A DNA stretch of 64,000 nucleotides from Aspidiotus rigidus (taxonomy: Eukaryota; Arthropoda; Insecta; Hemiptera; Diaspididae), in assembly GCA_035079385.1 (NCBI GenBank), contig JAVHKY010000029.1, positions 2,294,001-2,358,000 of the forward strand, given 5' to 3'. This document shows, piece after piece, positions 33,710 to 44,548 of the stretch. Both the position numbers and the translations under genes were made by a program. A model generated the notes under the pieces. The model searched no databases. It was not told where the DNA came from and saw only the letters and a list, made by a program, of their open reading frames with translations. Positions within the stretch are counted from its first letter, which is position 1; every line of letters begins with the position of its first letter.

Positions 33710-34405
33710 AAAAAGGATCAGAGGAGGTGAATTGAACTTGCAAATTCCATAATCAGGCTCGAGATCACGGTTGATGACGTCACAATTGGAGGGGGCCTCG
33801 GGGTCATCAGCCATGACGTCATTGTTCATTATAAAGGAAGAGAGGCGATACAATATACAGGACTATTAGGAGGAGGGCGGGGAGGCCGGTGTGAACTCAC
33901 AAATTTCACGGTCTAGGATTGAGGAATCCTAGAACTAGCAGGTTTTCAGAATCATGTCGAGGGTTCCATTCCCCAGGGGAGGGGGGCTAGGTCGCGGGGG
34001 TAGTGTGAACTCAAAAATTTTATAATTAGGGGCTAAGATTCAGGAAACTTCAGTGAGACATGACATATGTCATAAATTCGAATGTCTCTAATGTTTTACC
34101 TGCATTTCAATTGATTAACGAAGAACCTGTTTCATTATTTTGTCCTCCAGTTGACGACACATTATTAATAAAATAAATTTGAAGTTCTTCTTAATTGCTA
34201 CTCTATCCTAAAAGCAAGCTGCAATTTACAAAAAAACAAAACTCCTCCGTTTTACTTTTAATCCACAATTTTCATGACTAATTGAACCCAAAACACTCGT
34301 ACCTAAGAAATTGCAACATCCTATAGCATACTTATCACAGCCCGCAAAAAGATGCAACAGATTTAACCTAAGATTTAGCCTTCTTCATCTATTTATGATC
34401 TTCAT
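33710..34405. other. Degenerate repeats, no gene
   Basis: Three diverged direct repeats of about 120 bp share the word GTGTGAACTCANAAATTT with neighbours (about 33730, 33887 and 34003). CRE-like TGACGTCA words occur at about 33774 and 33811. Nothing coding is recognised. Confidence 0.45.
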
Positions 34406-35430
34406 TTGATCATTCTCGATTACGGGGCTGCAGTCTCCGATCTCACCAAAAACTATTGGACGCAGGTCAAGTTTCAAGCCTCCGTCTCGCTCTGTGGGCA
34501 TTCTGAACGAGTCCAGCGTTCAGTCTCTATGCCGAAGCTGTCCTTTGCTGTCTACATTTCCGTAGACTTTTTATCTGCAAAACTTCTCACAACTAGCGCT
34601 ATTTTCAATTCACTCTCTCTTATCACCTCCTACACAAAATCCTACGTATACATCTAAAAACGAATCTTGGGAATCTCATCAATTGTGCACCATCATACAA
34701 GACTATACCATTCACCATTATCAACCCACCCTCCTGACTGCAACTTCTATTTCACTACCTATTCAAAAGCAACCATTGCTCTATCACCAGTATTGTGCTC
34801 TACCGACGGATCTAAAAGTAAAGCTCGATACGGAAACAATTTGCTTTAGCTCGATAACATTTCTTCCATCTTTACCGTCGAGTTTCAGGCCATCCTTCTT
34901 CGTCTTCGAATCGTCAATAATGTACATTTCTCTATCATCTCTGTATGCAATCATACAGACATTCACTCATATCTCCCTCTGGTTCAACTTTCTCACAGAC
35001 ATGACGAAACAAATGGCTCCATATGGATTCTTAGTCATATGGGAATTCAGGGAATGTATTCTATCATGCAGCCCGCCAAGTTCTAACCCGCACATTCTAA
35101 AAACATCTCTCATTGACACAAATTTAGATTCAAAATTTTAAAACTTGTGGCATCAAATTAACGCAATCCAAATCCCCTTCGAAGCTGTGGCCATCGGCAA
35201 ACCATACATCTCAACATCAAGAAATCACATCTGTACGACTGCGAATACTCGCATCATTCGCAGTCACCTACTCAAACCTTATATTTATTCACCTGACAGT
35301 TCGCACTGCGCACGTTATACAATCTCTCGGCTCACCCTAATATTTACGAGTCTATACTTTGAAGCTTTAAATAATCCCTCATCATATGTAGACTACGTAT
35401 GCGATTCAAAACTACTCCCACGCATTTGAA
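34406..35430 (+). pseudogene. LINE relic: RT C-terminus and RNase H (Jockey/I group)
   Basis: The plus strand shows LDYGAAVSDLTKNYW and SLCGHSERVQRSV (about 34412-34520), the post-RT connector of Jockey/I-group LINEs (usual LDYG...Y). RNase H motifs follow in shifted frames: STDGSKSKARYGNNLL (about 34800-34848), VEFQAILLRL (the Glu position, about 34877), a weak IISVCNH in place of the usual IISDS box, and WILSHMGIQGM (the His position, about 35028). At least three frame changes separate these blocks, so the copy is dead. The clade is inferred only from the presence of RNase H. Confidence 0.72.
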
Positions 35431-38153
35431 CATCGCCTACATCTAACGTCAAACTAAACGGCCTGACTGTAGAATAGCTAAAGACTCGTAAAAATAAAGG
35501 AAGTAACAAGCTGCAATCTTTTCGTCAGCACTCATTGTGCAATCGTGCGAAATTCGATAAAATTGTAGATCAGAAATGGATTTTCGAACTCTGTATGTAC
35601 ACTATATACTCGTAAAATTCTATCCATCAAAATGCCTGCATTAGCCTATCTAGATACTTTATCTTATCAGAAATTGTATAGGCCCGCCATACTTCTGACA
35701 AGTTCATGAAAAGAATCCAGATTAGCTATGCTAGCTACCGCACATTATTCGATAATGAAAGCTGAACTACTGAACGGAACTTTACAGCTAGGCTATACAC
35801 TATACAGAGATTAGGGAAGTTGTAGCTACCATCCTAGTTTTGCGGAAGGAGGCATTATATTCTGAAGGTAGGTGTTTTCAAAAGTGCCTGCCAATGACAC
35901 AGGAAAATCGCTCGCAGGCGTGTCGCCATTTTCATGTGGATTTTGAAATTCGTGACATGAATCGACGAAGAAGGTATGACTATGATACTCGTAATATTCA
36001 CACGTCTACTTCGAGAACATTCGGAACAGTAAAGCTCTCGGTACGACGATTGATCTGTCGTCATTGACCTTTAAACCTGCTGCGACCCTTGAACTATAGT
36101 GTGTTCAGACTTGTGGAATGTATTTCGAGAATGGTCACACGACACCGAAGAAATTACAAGAACTACTCCAACAAAATTTTATTTGCTCCAGAAGTTCGAG
36201 GCGTAAACTGAAACTGCGATGTTAACGAAACTGATTTCATCAATGTATCCTGAATACAGTTGGTACCCTTGAAGTGATGGAAGACATTCGTGAAACGGCT
36301 GTTAATGACAGACGAGTGGAGGACAGTTGATGGTAATTGAATCAAGAACAGGAATACAAAGTTGGATCCGATAAAATTAACTTCAAGTATTTTACGACGC
36401 TCTCAAGAATTACACTACAACGTAATTCACTTCCTCTCACTATGAGGATTGCTCATTCATGTGAAAGTAGTCTTGGTTTTGGCTGTGGAACTAGGTCTGT
36501 TCGATATTGCGATAAATCACTTTTAGGATCATGAAGCAGATAATACGACGGACCCACGCGCCCCAGCGTTAAGTTTCTGCGCTAAAATCTTGATGGAAAT
36601 ACTCAATGGAAGTCAGAGAATAGCCGCGCCAACATCGACTATTTTCCGGCTATCAACTTGAAGGGTCCCGAAACACCATAAGCTCACGATTGAAGTATTT
36701 AAGTGCTCCATCATCGCTAAGAAATTCTTAAATCGGACTTTCTATGGAGAGTATCCATATTGAAGAGAGTGACTGAAAACAACAGTAGCTATAATGAGCT
36801 TCGCCCACTATAGTAACCCATTGCTCAGCCTCCTTCCTGTGTTTCGCGAACATTCTATGAATCCATGATCGATCTGCAATATCTACAGTCATTCACAAAG
36901 ATAAAGAACCCTTACGTTCGGATTATTTTTGAAAATTGCGATCGTAAGTACCCTCGCAGCGGACAATGTAACTTTTATGATATGAAGTTACTTCTTGAGA
37001 AAGCCCTGAGAAGAAAATTCAATTTCTGCATTTAAAAAAGTACTAAGATGCAGTTTTTCTGGGAGCCTGAAAGTGATTCTCGATTGCGAATGAAATTCAG
37101 AAACTTCCTAAAACTTGTTCTAATTTCGAAAATAACATCGTGTCATATGTGTAAGTCCGAGGGTACTGTTGTTCAATGATTGTAGCCATTTTACGGATGG
37201 TCATTCTTCGCTTGCTTCAAAGCTGCGTAATTCTATGGGTGATTTGTCCGTGTAGTAGATGTAGTTCCATAGCCACGACCAACACTTCGCAAATAACAGA
37301 GCAATTCTGTTGTAGTGATGGAGTGAATTTGAATGTTGGGTAATTCTTTATAGTGCGTTGTAAAATAGAATTCCAATCAGCTTTTTCCTCAAGGAAGTCT
37401 TTTTCAAGGTCAAAGAACAATGTACTGGTATGCGATGTACTGATATATACTCGTACCAGTACATTGTTCTCCGTCCCTGGAAAAGACTGCTGAACAAGGT
37501 TGTCTTGGCAGAGGAAGAAGCGAAAAAAAAGAAGAGGACAACTGATCAAACTAGCCTGGAGCAGCCCCGCTCCCTCTCCGAAGTGGAACCATTGTCTCCT
37601 TCTTGTAGTACAGTGAATTAGCTTGGAGCGGGTGCTCGGACGCCGGGTACAAAGACGCGAATCGAGAAAATACAAATTCTATCCAGTTGTAAAAGACATG
37701 AAATACGTCAACAAAGCACGGAACGAGATAGGACCAAATTCAAACAAGAGTCCGCAGGGAAACACAAAATTCAGGACATCGGAACTCCGCGATTTTTGTT
37801 TCATAACTTGATTCAGATGACGGACGAGGGAGATTACCGTGTCAAAAACTCACGAGTCGCTTTTTTTTTTTAACGAAAACTGGCAGTACATCAATTCTTG
37901 CTTATAAATTGCGACCCGACATACCTGACTCAACTCGTTCCGTATAAACAGCCCTTACCTCTATAGTTTAATACGATTTGCCAAGTGATGGTCGGTCACA
38001 CCGAAAGGAGGCATACTCAAAGGAGTAAAACGAGAGGTAGATTTACCATAGTAAATTACTCCTCATTTTCCTCCGCTGAGTCCGCCTCCCTTCGGTTTGG
38101 AAAATGACCTCTTCGAGTAGCTCTGGTTGCTAAGATTTGATCAAGCTCATTTT
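35431..38153. other. Unrecognised stretch
   Basis: About 2.7 kb with no recognised gene. It contains the hairpin at 37414-37470 and several short open frames without recognisable domains. One minus-strand frame near 37220-37400 includes FFDLEKDFLEEKADWNSILQ but has no family assignment. Confidence 0.4.
37414..37470. repeat. Perfect 17-bp hairpin
   Basis: AGAACAATGTACTGGTA (37414-37430) is followed after 23 bases by its exact complement (37454-37470). A short inverted repeat of this quality may be an element terminus or a local duplication. Nothing else identifies it. Confidence 0.8.
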
Positions 38154-39112
38154 AACAGGGAACCTGTTTTATGGAGAGTTTTTTTGGAAAATTATCTGTG
38201 GGCCGGACGGTATCCAACAAAAACTGACCTACCTTAATGAAGAATTAGGAATTGTAAAAATGTCGACTTTTGAGGGGAATAATATTAATAAAGTTATCAA
38301 TTGATTGTTTTATTCAACTCTAATATGTTTTTTCATATCATTTTAGTAATTTATTGAATTTATTTATTTATTATGAAATGATTTTATTTATTATTGAATA
38401 TTAAATAAAAAGTTTACTAAAAAATGATTTTAAAATGGAATTTTTTTTTTTAAATATCATGAATAAAATTATTTTTATAAGTCTTTTACCTAATGAAACT
38501 TCACTATCACTAATTATAATTATCAACTTGAACGAATTTCATAGACTATTATTTTCAATTTCACCAATTAATTTAATATAATAATGGGACATTCAATTTT
38601 AATGTTTCATTAATTTTTAAATAAATTATATTCTTTTAAATATTTTATTAATCAATATTTGTTATAATATTATAAAATTATTTTTTAAAGATAATATTAA
38701 TTAATTATTAAATAAAAATTTTAATTTGAAATTTAATTTTAAATCTTTAAAATTAATTTTTCAAATAAAAAAATGAAAAATTAGTTTTAAAATTAGCTAA
38801 AATATGTTCTAATCGATTAAATAATATAACTATAAGTAATATTATTTTTATTTTAATTTTGATAATCAAATTCATATTAAAAAATTAATTCAATAATAAA
38901 TTAATTTTACAATATCAAATATTAGAAATTAAATGATTGATACCTAAATTATTTTTAATAAAATATTTTATTTTATTAATTTTTTTAAATTTAAATTGAT
39001 TAAATCAATTTATTTATTTAAAATTTTTTTTAAAATTTTAATAAATAATTTTTATTTTAATAATACATGAATTTAATAAATATATCAATTGAAGAATTAA
39101 TATAATTCTTAG
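38154..39112. repeat. AT-rich repeat block starting near a AACAGGGAACCTGTT terminus
   Basis: AACAGGGAACCTGTTTTAT (38154-38172) matches the terminal word of the TIR family. From about 38275 to 39112 the sequence is extremely AT-rich (TTAATT, TTTAAA and AATAAATT words) with no gene. The part near 38995-39055 (GATTAAATCAATTTATTTAT, then TTAAAA and AATAAATAATTTTTAT) matches 59770-59835, so the block belongs to a repeat family. Confidence 0.65.
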
Positions 39113-39137
39113 AAAAATGTCAACTCTCGATCCACAA

Positions 39138-39309
39138 CGGGGTGTCTTTTGGTCAAGTAAATCAAGTAGAAGTCAAGTATTTTTATTAACGATCATCTAA
39201 AAAAGGAAAAAAAGAAACAGTATTTTTAACCGCAATTTCAATTTTAAATTTTTTTTTTTTTTTTTTTTCGCTCAAGTATTTTTAGAAATTTCTTTCAGCA
39301 GACACCTTG
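39138..39309. mobile_element. MITE, copy 1 (172 bp)
   Basis: The ends are inverted: CGGGGTGTCTTTTGGTCAAG at the left and CAGCAGACACCTTG at the right. The inside is rich in TCAAGTA words. A fuller copy of the same element lies at 39463-39770, embedded in the same repeat context, so the whole block appears to be tandemly duplicated. Confidence 0.7.
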
Positions 39310-39315
39310 TATCAT

Positions 39316-39450
39316 AATATATGATGAATGGGCGGCCTTGAAAAAATTTCGACTCTTGGACCATAATATATGATAGGAGGAGGACTTGAAAGAATTTCGA
39401 CTCTTGGGCCATAATGTATGATAGACGGGGGACTTGGAGAAATGTTGACT
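39316..39450. repeat. 45-bp repeat units between the two MITE copies
   Basis: Three diverged units with CCATAATATATGATAGGAGG, GACTTGAAAGAATTTCGACT and CTTGG. Further single units lie at 39778-39878 and 40262-40400, where the two MITEs and the palindrome interrupt the array. Confidence 0.85.
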
Positions 39451-39462
39451 TTCGAGCCTTAA

Positions 39463-39616
39463 CAGGGTGTCTTTTGGTCAGTAAATCAAGTAAAAGTCAA
39501 GTATTTGATAAAAGGTCAAGTAATCAAGTAGAAGTCAAGTATTTTCATTAACGTTCAAGTAAGAATGACTAAAAAACTTGAAAAAGAAAAACCGGTATTT
39601 TTAACCACAATTTGAA

Positions 39617-39686
<70 letters not shown>

Positions 39687-39770
39687 CATTATTATTTTTT
39701 GCTTGTTGATTCGAAAACAGGTCAAGTAAAATTCGATTATTTTTAGAATTTCCTTTCAGCAGACACCCTG
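39463..39770. mobile_element. MITE, copy 2 (308 bp) with ATT microsatellite
   Basis: Terminal inverted repeats are CAGGGTGTCTTTTGGTCA at the left and the complement of CAGGGTGTCTGCTGAAAGG at the right. TCAAGTAAATCAAGTA-type words fill the left half. An (ATT)n tract at about 39619-39696 has expanded inside this copy and explains its extra length over copy 1. The CAGGGTG ends resemble hAT-type termini, but no matching 8-bp target duplication is seen. Confidence 0.75.
39619..39696. repeat. (ATT)n microsatellite
   Basis: About 25 ATT units, the last few imperfect. Read on the minus strand it gives a poly-asparagine artefact. Confidence 0.97.
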
Positions 39771-39878
39771 CATCATATATGATGAATGGGGGGGACTTGA
39801 AAAAATGTCGACTCTTGGACCATAATACGTATATGATAGGAGGGGGACCTAGAAGAATTTTTGACTTTAGGGCCATAA

Positions 39879-40263
39879 CACTAGGCAACGATTGAAAATT
39901 ATTTGAAAATTGCTGAAGTGAGATAGGTTGTACCCAAAAGTATTTTTTGCGCCGATTTCAGAACCGTTTTCCGTTTTTTGATAGGAGGTCGCGTTTTCTT
40001 GTTATCACATAGTTTAGTTGCCGCGCATCGTCGCGAGACGAAGCGTTCCTTATCGAGCGTTGATACTGCTATCGTTGATCGAAGCTCGATAAAGAACGCT
40101 TCGTCTCACGACGATGCGCGGCAACTAAACAAACTGATAACAAAAAAACGCGACCTCCTATCAAAAAACGGAAAACGGTTCTGAAATCAGCGCAAAAAAT
40201 ACTTCTAGATACAACCTATCTCACTTCAGCAATTTTCAAAAAAATTTTAATTGTTGCCCAGTG
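39879..40263. mobile_element. 385-bp near-perfect palindrome (foldback element)
   Basis: Almost the whole element is one inverted repeat with arms of about 180 bp around a short centre near 40070. The left end is CACTAGGCAACGATT and the right-end complement is CACTGGGCAACAATT. Arms share AATTGCTGAAGTGAGATAGG, CGTTTTCCGTTTTTTGATAG and AGTTGCCGCGCATCGTCG with few mismatches. It interrupts a 45-bp repeat unit (GGGCCATAA on the left, ATATGATGTGAGGAGGACC on the right), which proves insertion. There is no coding content. High arm identity suggests a fairly recent insertion. Confidence 0.9.
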
Positions 40264-40400
40264 ATATGATGTGAGGAGGACCTAGAAGAATAGGGACTTC
40301 TACATGGAGAATAGGGACTTGGAAAAATTACTCTCAGGCTAAATACACCATGATACAAGGGACTCAGAAAAATTTGAAACTCTTCGAGATTTCAATTTGA

Positions 40401-42137
40401 ATTCTCAGTACCAAAACCAATTCGACTCATAAAACGCAGGTTCCTCTACCTTCCTCGTTTAACTTCGTTAAGGAAGCTGTCGTTTTTTTTCCCCAATTTC
40501 ATGAGCAGAGAATTGTGCTGCGAAGTATCTTCGATTCCCAAAAATTTACAAAATGTTGTAATCCCTGTATAAAATAATAATAGGATGTTTTCGGTGATGG
40601 CGGTAGAGGGGGGGACTCAACAAGGAAGATTGCTTCGACAGGAATCCAGTGTTGACTGTATCCGAAATTTTTCATTTTCGGGATCTTCTCGATAACGTAA
40701 ATCCTACCAACAAGATACGAACGAACACTTTGCGGTTGTGTAGCTTTTTCAACTATATTTTCTTATCTTCGGAACTTTTCATCGTTCGTAGTACTCGTAT
40801 GTATTACTATGTATTACTCAGTTTGCACGGAACTCCTCGGTCAAACTTTGATTGATTACTTTAGTACTTTTTTGTACTCGGAAGATCTTCTTATTTGAAT
40901 AATCTTTGTTTAGACATTATGTACCCGATTTACCGCAATCGTTTTAGTTACATTTTTTTTTCTCGCGCGTGATTACTTTGGCGCGTAACCAACGGAATGA
41001 AAAATTTCTCCTTTTCGATGCTTCATTCATGCATATTCAAAAGTGGCGAGGCATCGCGTAAAGTTTTATATCATTCTGTAACATACTATACGCTAGTAAT
41101 ATGTACGCTGTCTTGTAAAACATTAAATTTCTTCCTTTGGACAGCGTTCGATATGAAAGAGGTAACATTTTTTAAACTTTATAACCACGCATTGTTATCG
41201 TTGTACAAATGTGTCGTACTTGTCGCCTGGTCGAAGATGGATAAGTTCTGTAATGAGTACCGGTATACATGTCGCGGGTATTGTAAATGAGAATGGGAAA
41301 ATGAACAAATATTCACGGAATTAGAAGGGCAGAGAAGGCGATATGAGCAAACAAGTACTCGTTCTGTACTTAGGTACAACGCGAGGTATTCTCGAGCCCT
41401 CGATGCTTGCTAATTAACCGCAGGCAAACAGTATTAGACCATCTTTATAGGCTGTAGATTTATACCCGAGAATGACTATAAAATTTGGATAATAGAGGCT
41501 CCAATAACTTCGGAAAAAACAATAATTTTATAAGTACGCATTGCATTGTAATTGATTGTATCAGTTGGATTCTTCTAGGTAAATATGCATTTCGTACCAG
41601 TGAAGGGAGAAAAATGGTTCCCATATAGTCTCAGTATGTGGGCGGTGTGTGGCTCGCTCTTCGCTAGAGCCAGTCTCGACCCATCTCATACCGTCAGTAC
41701 CAACTTTTTCGTAATTAGTACGATAATGCCAATGCTCAGTATGTGGCCGAGCTCATGTACGCTCGAACCGTCATATTTCAATATATTAGGTTCTCGATAC
41801 ATACCGTAATATTTTGTCGGAATCGGCTTCTTTTGGATATGGCGTATATTTAACAACAATGTCGAAATACAAATTGTCTACTCGAGATTATACTCCGCGC
41901 TGGATTTTTTCGCTCGTCTATACATTCGTATGTAAACTAATAGTGGGCAATAAAAAGAGAGAATGATGGCCCAGATATACGGAGCTGTATACTTGTACAT
42001 CAATATAATATAGAGCTACTGCTGATAGTTTTGAAAATAATCTTATTGTGAAATTATTACGTAAAAACTATTCAGTATTACAGCGTACGAAGTCTTTTTC
42101 TGTATTATAAATCTTTCGAAACTTAATTGTTTTACAG
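40401..42137. other. Non-coding stretch upstream of the PAS exon
   Basis: No exon recognised. From about 40860 the sequence looks unique and AT-rich, consistent with an intron ending at the acceptor TTGTTTTACAG (42127-42137). I looked for the bHLH exon of the same gene here and did not find it. Confidence 0.5.
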
Positions 42138-42227
42138 GCATTAAGTGGATTCTTGATGATGATGACGCAGCACGGGAAATTGCTATACATTTCGGATAAC
42201 GCCGCCGAATACTTGGGCCATTCAATG
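42138..42227 (+). CDS. dys: PAS-A domain exon of a dysfusion/NPAS4-type bHLH-PAS transcription factor
   Basis: The exon is 90 bp, phase 0 at both ends, with acceptor TTGTTTTACAG and donor ATG|GTGAGTG. It encodes 30 residues: [20 protein letters not shown] then [10 protein letters not shown]. This is the first strand-helix part of a PAS-A domain. ALxGFL, GKLLYxS and xLGHSM are the signature shared by insect Dysfusion and vertebrate NPAS4, and differ from Sim, Trachealess and Clock. In flies Dysfusion is a nuclear factor that dimerises with Tango/ARNT and acts in tracheal fusion and leg joint development (known for the family, not shown here). Neighbouring exons are not recognised in the window. 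Very large repeat-filled introns on both sides would explain that. The amino-acid quality and splice signals argue for a functional exon. Confidence 0.85.
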
Positions 42228-42698
42228 GTGAGTGAAAATTTTCTGAGACTATTAAGCGTAATTTAGATGCACTCGCACGCCGCGGAAATGGAAGAAGAAA
42301 TTAGATGCACAGTCAATGAGAGTTAAATCTTATGAATACCCCAGTCTATTCGACACCGTCGAATGAATACGTAAGAGTATAGCAATGCCTGGGAACCTTC
42401 CTGACACTTCGATCAGTTTGTATTCTCTTAAAGTCGAATGACGTTTTAAACAATCGAAGTACGGTTCTAGCAAACAAAATTATTGTAATAACATTTCAGA
42501 TGTTTCGAGGGCGGCGAAACACTTGTGAAGTGATAAAAAGTTGAAATTCAAAACTCAAAACGTTTTGTTTGATAAAAAATGTCTTTTTGAGACTGTCAAA
42601 ATAGTGATGAATGTTTACGAGCTCATGAAGGAAAAGACCTGCGTAAGAGAATTATTTTGTAACCGATTTGGGGGAAAAAATAATATTGCTTTTATTTT
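42228..42698. other. Intron sequence after the PAS exon
   Basis: Begins with a good donor (GTGAGTG). No further exon recognised before the MITE at 42699. Confidence 0.5.
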
Positions 42699-43056
42699 AA
42701 CAGGGAATCTGTTCTATCGGGGTTTCTTCGGAAAAAACGTCCTCCTTCCGGCTGTCTCGGAGCTCAAAAGTGTTCTAAGTCTCCCTCTTACTCTTATCAT
42801 ATCCAGCTTATTGGTCGGTGTATATAGACTGAAAGATAGTCCCTTCGAGTAACTAGATATGCAATGCTCAGTACTTCAATTAACTTAGCCCCTTCAATGA
42901 GCCAGATATGCAACGCTTCGAACACCATACGACTCAGAACGTCCTTCTAAGGTATTCTAAGGGGGCGGACAGTTTGATGACGTCATAGGTTAGCCTTGTG
43001 ACGTCACAATCTACGTTTTTCAGATCCCACGTGCCCCATGAAACAGGTTCCCTGCC
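42699..43056. mobile_element. 358-bp TIR element with AACAGGGAAYCTGTT ends
   Basis: The left end AACAGGGAATCTGTTCTATC (42699) and the right-end complement of GGCAGGGAACCTGTTTCAT (about 43037-43056) form terminal inverted repeats. Inside, about 42776-42812, lies one inverted 45-bp-type unit (AAGTCTCCCTCTTACTCTTA then TCATATCCAGCT). Two CRE-like words, GATGACGTCAT and GTGACGTCAC, occur at about 42971-43006. It belongs to the same family as the elements ending at 33709 and starting at 38154. Confidence 0.7.
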
Positions 43057-44394
43057 AACCGTCGTTCAACTCCGTTAAAGAACCCGTGAGTTTTTGACAT
43101 GTTTCATGTCTTTGTTCTGGTCTCTTCGCCCTGATTCCAAAATTTGCGTCCGGACGGTTCTGACTGGACTTCTACATGTACCGTATACTGAACGTAAAGT
43201 AGGCTAAGAAGGGGGGGTGAACTAGCTAGCCTAGCTACCAGTTGAAAAGCTGTTCTGTGAAATTTTACTGCTGTCCGAAAAGGGGGTGTGAACGAGCGGA
43301 GCAAGTGAGCCCTGAGAGCTAGTTGGCTGTAAGCTCTACCATTCTCACGAATTTTCGTGTTGGTGGTGTCGCAGTCAAAGTTACGAGTTGCGATTATACG
43401 AGTATAAGCGCCCGGCTCTATCACGACGGTGCTTACCGATTTTGCAGTAACGCAGCCAGATGGTTAAGTGGATATTTAAGGCCACCTCTTAATTATCAAA
43501 ACAGCATAAGAACAAATTTGCATGATGAACCTCTGAGTCTTATGTACTCTTATAACTATAGTAGGCTCAATTTACTGTACAGATCGATTTTCCATAACGT
43601 CACATAGTAGACCGAGGCTTCCATAGAACGGGTCAACCTCAAGTAAAAATCACGTTCATTAAGAATTATGAGATAATATGATGTAAAATGAAGCTGAGAA
43701 TCTTGGCTTCATGAAAATCAACTTTTTATTCTAAAAAATTCCTTCATTTTTCAAATAATTTGAATTTCTCAAAGGTCTTCATCTTTTTTTTATGGGGTCA
43801 ATTTGTGCTCTGCCGGAAGCTTGGGTTTGCTATGTAACGTCACTGGATCGATCTAGACGTAGGCTAAGAATGTGGGCAAACGAGCGGAGCCTGATAAGAG
43901 CTAGACGAGGTTTGGTGTAGCTGAAATGATACGTTTGATCACGTCACCTTTTGAGTTCGGTAACATCCACCAAACATTGAGTCGAGCATGGGCGTTGAAG
44001 GGGATTCTAAAAAGAAAAATGGCTCAGAAAGAGAAATTGGGCGGAGTTCTGTGAGATATGTTTGGAAATGTTCTAAGATGGAGTATGTAAATTTAATTAC
44101 ACAAAATAATTCTTTTGTTCAAGGACGAATATCTCAATTTTGGGTGTGGAGAGAGGGATGAAGAGGTTACAGTCATAGATTTGAAGTAGGCAATTAGAAT
44201 AGTAAATGTAATCTCATTTTCTGTTAGGATAATATCTAGTACTCGGTATGCGGACAACATTTCCCTTGCGTCAATTCTGTCCGCTTTTTGCTCAATATTT
44301 AGGGTCATTTTTACTCTACCTTTCACTCCGTGTACTAGATACAGGTTAGGTTTCCCTATTTGGGCAATTTTTTGGGAGAAGTCGGGCACCGTCC
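43057..44394. other. Unrecognised stretch with a dispersed repeat
   Basis: The words GTAGGCTAAGAA and ACGAGCGGAGC recur around 43200-43310 and 43859-43900, marking two diverged copies of a repeat. A minus-strand frame at 44093-44413 has no recognised domain. Confidence 0.4.
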
Positions 44395-44548
44395 CTAATT
44401 GTGCGTGATACAATCAAAAATGCCTCACCAGCGGTGTTTAGTCGGTTACCGGAGCAGACAGCATTGATGAAGACAATTAGCCGGTTCCGGAGGGCAGAAA
44501 TGCCAACCAAGCCTAGGAGAATACTTCAAGTGGTGAAAGATTCCTGTT
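44395..44548 (+). pseudogene. Possible MULE/FLYWCH-type protein fragment
   Basis: One frame is open: IVRDTIKNASPAVFSRLPEQ, then TALMKTISRFRRAEMPTKPR, ending at a poly(T) tract. The arrangement LP(x)nLxxxIxRxRxxxxPxxP is the linker found between the FLYWCH zinc finger and the MULE transposase-like domain in many insect proteins. No zinc finger or DDE domain is seen next to it. The assignment rests on this one short motif. Confidence 0.35.

Noticed and set aside
38275..39112. Nuclear copy of mitochondrial DNA, suggested by extreme AT content
   Set aside because: No mitochondrial protein, rRNA or tRNA sequence could be recognised, and part of it recurs inside a TIR element at 59.8 kb.
39601..39888. 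Poly-asparagine open frame
   Set aside because: It is the (ATT)n microsatellite read on the minus strand.
41585..41809. 75-codon open frame upstream of the PAS exon, considered as a preceding exon
   Set aside because: It lacks bHLH or PAS residues, its composition is not protein-like and no suitable splice sites bound it in frame.
43443..43510. tRNA-like stretch (GATGGTTAAGTGGAT resembles a D arm)
   Set aside because: No matching acceptor stem, anticodon arm or T-loop (GTTCRAnnC) at the required spacing.
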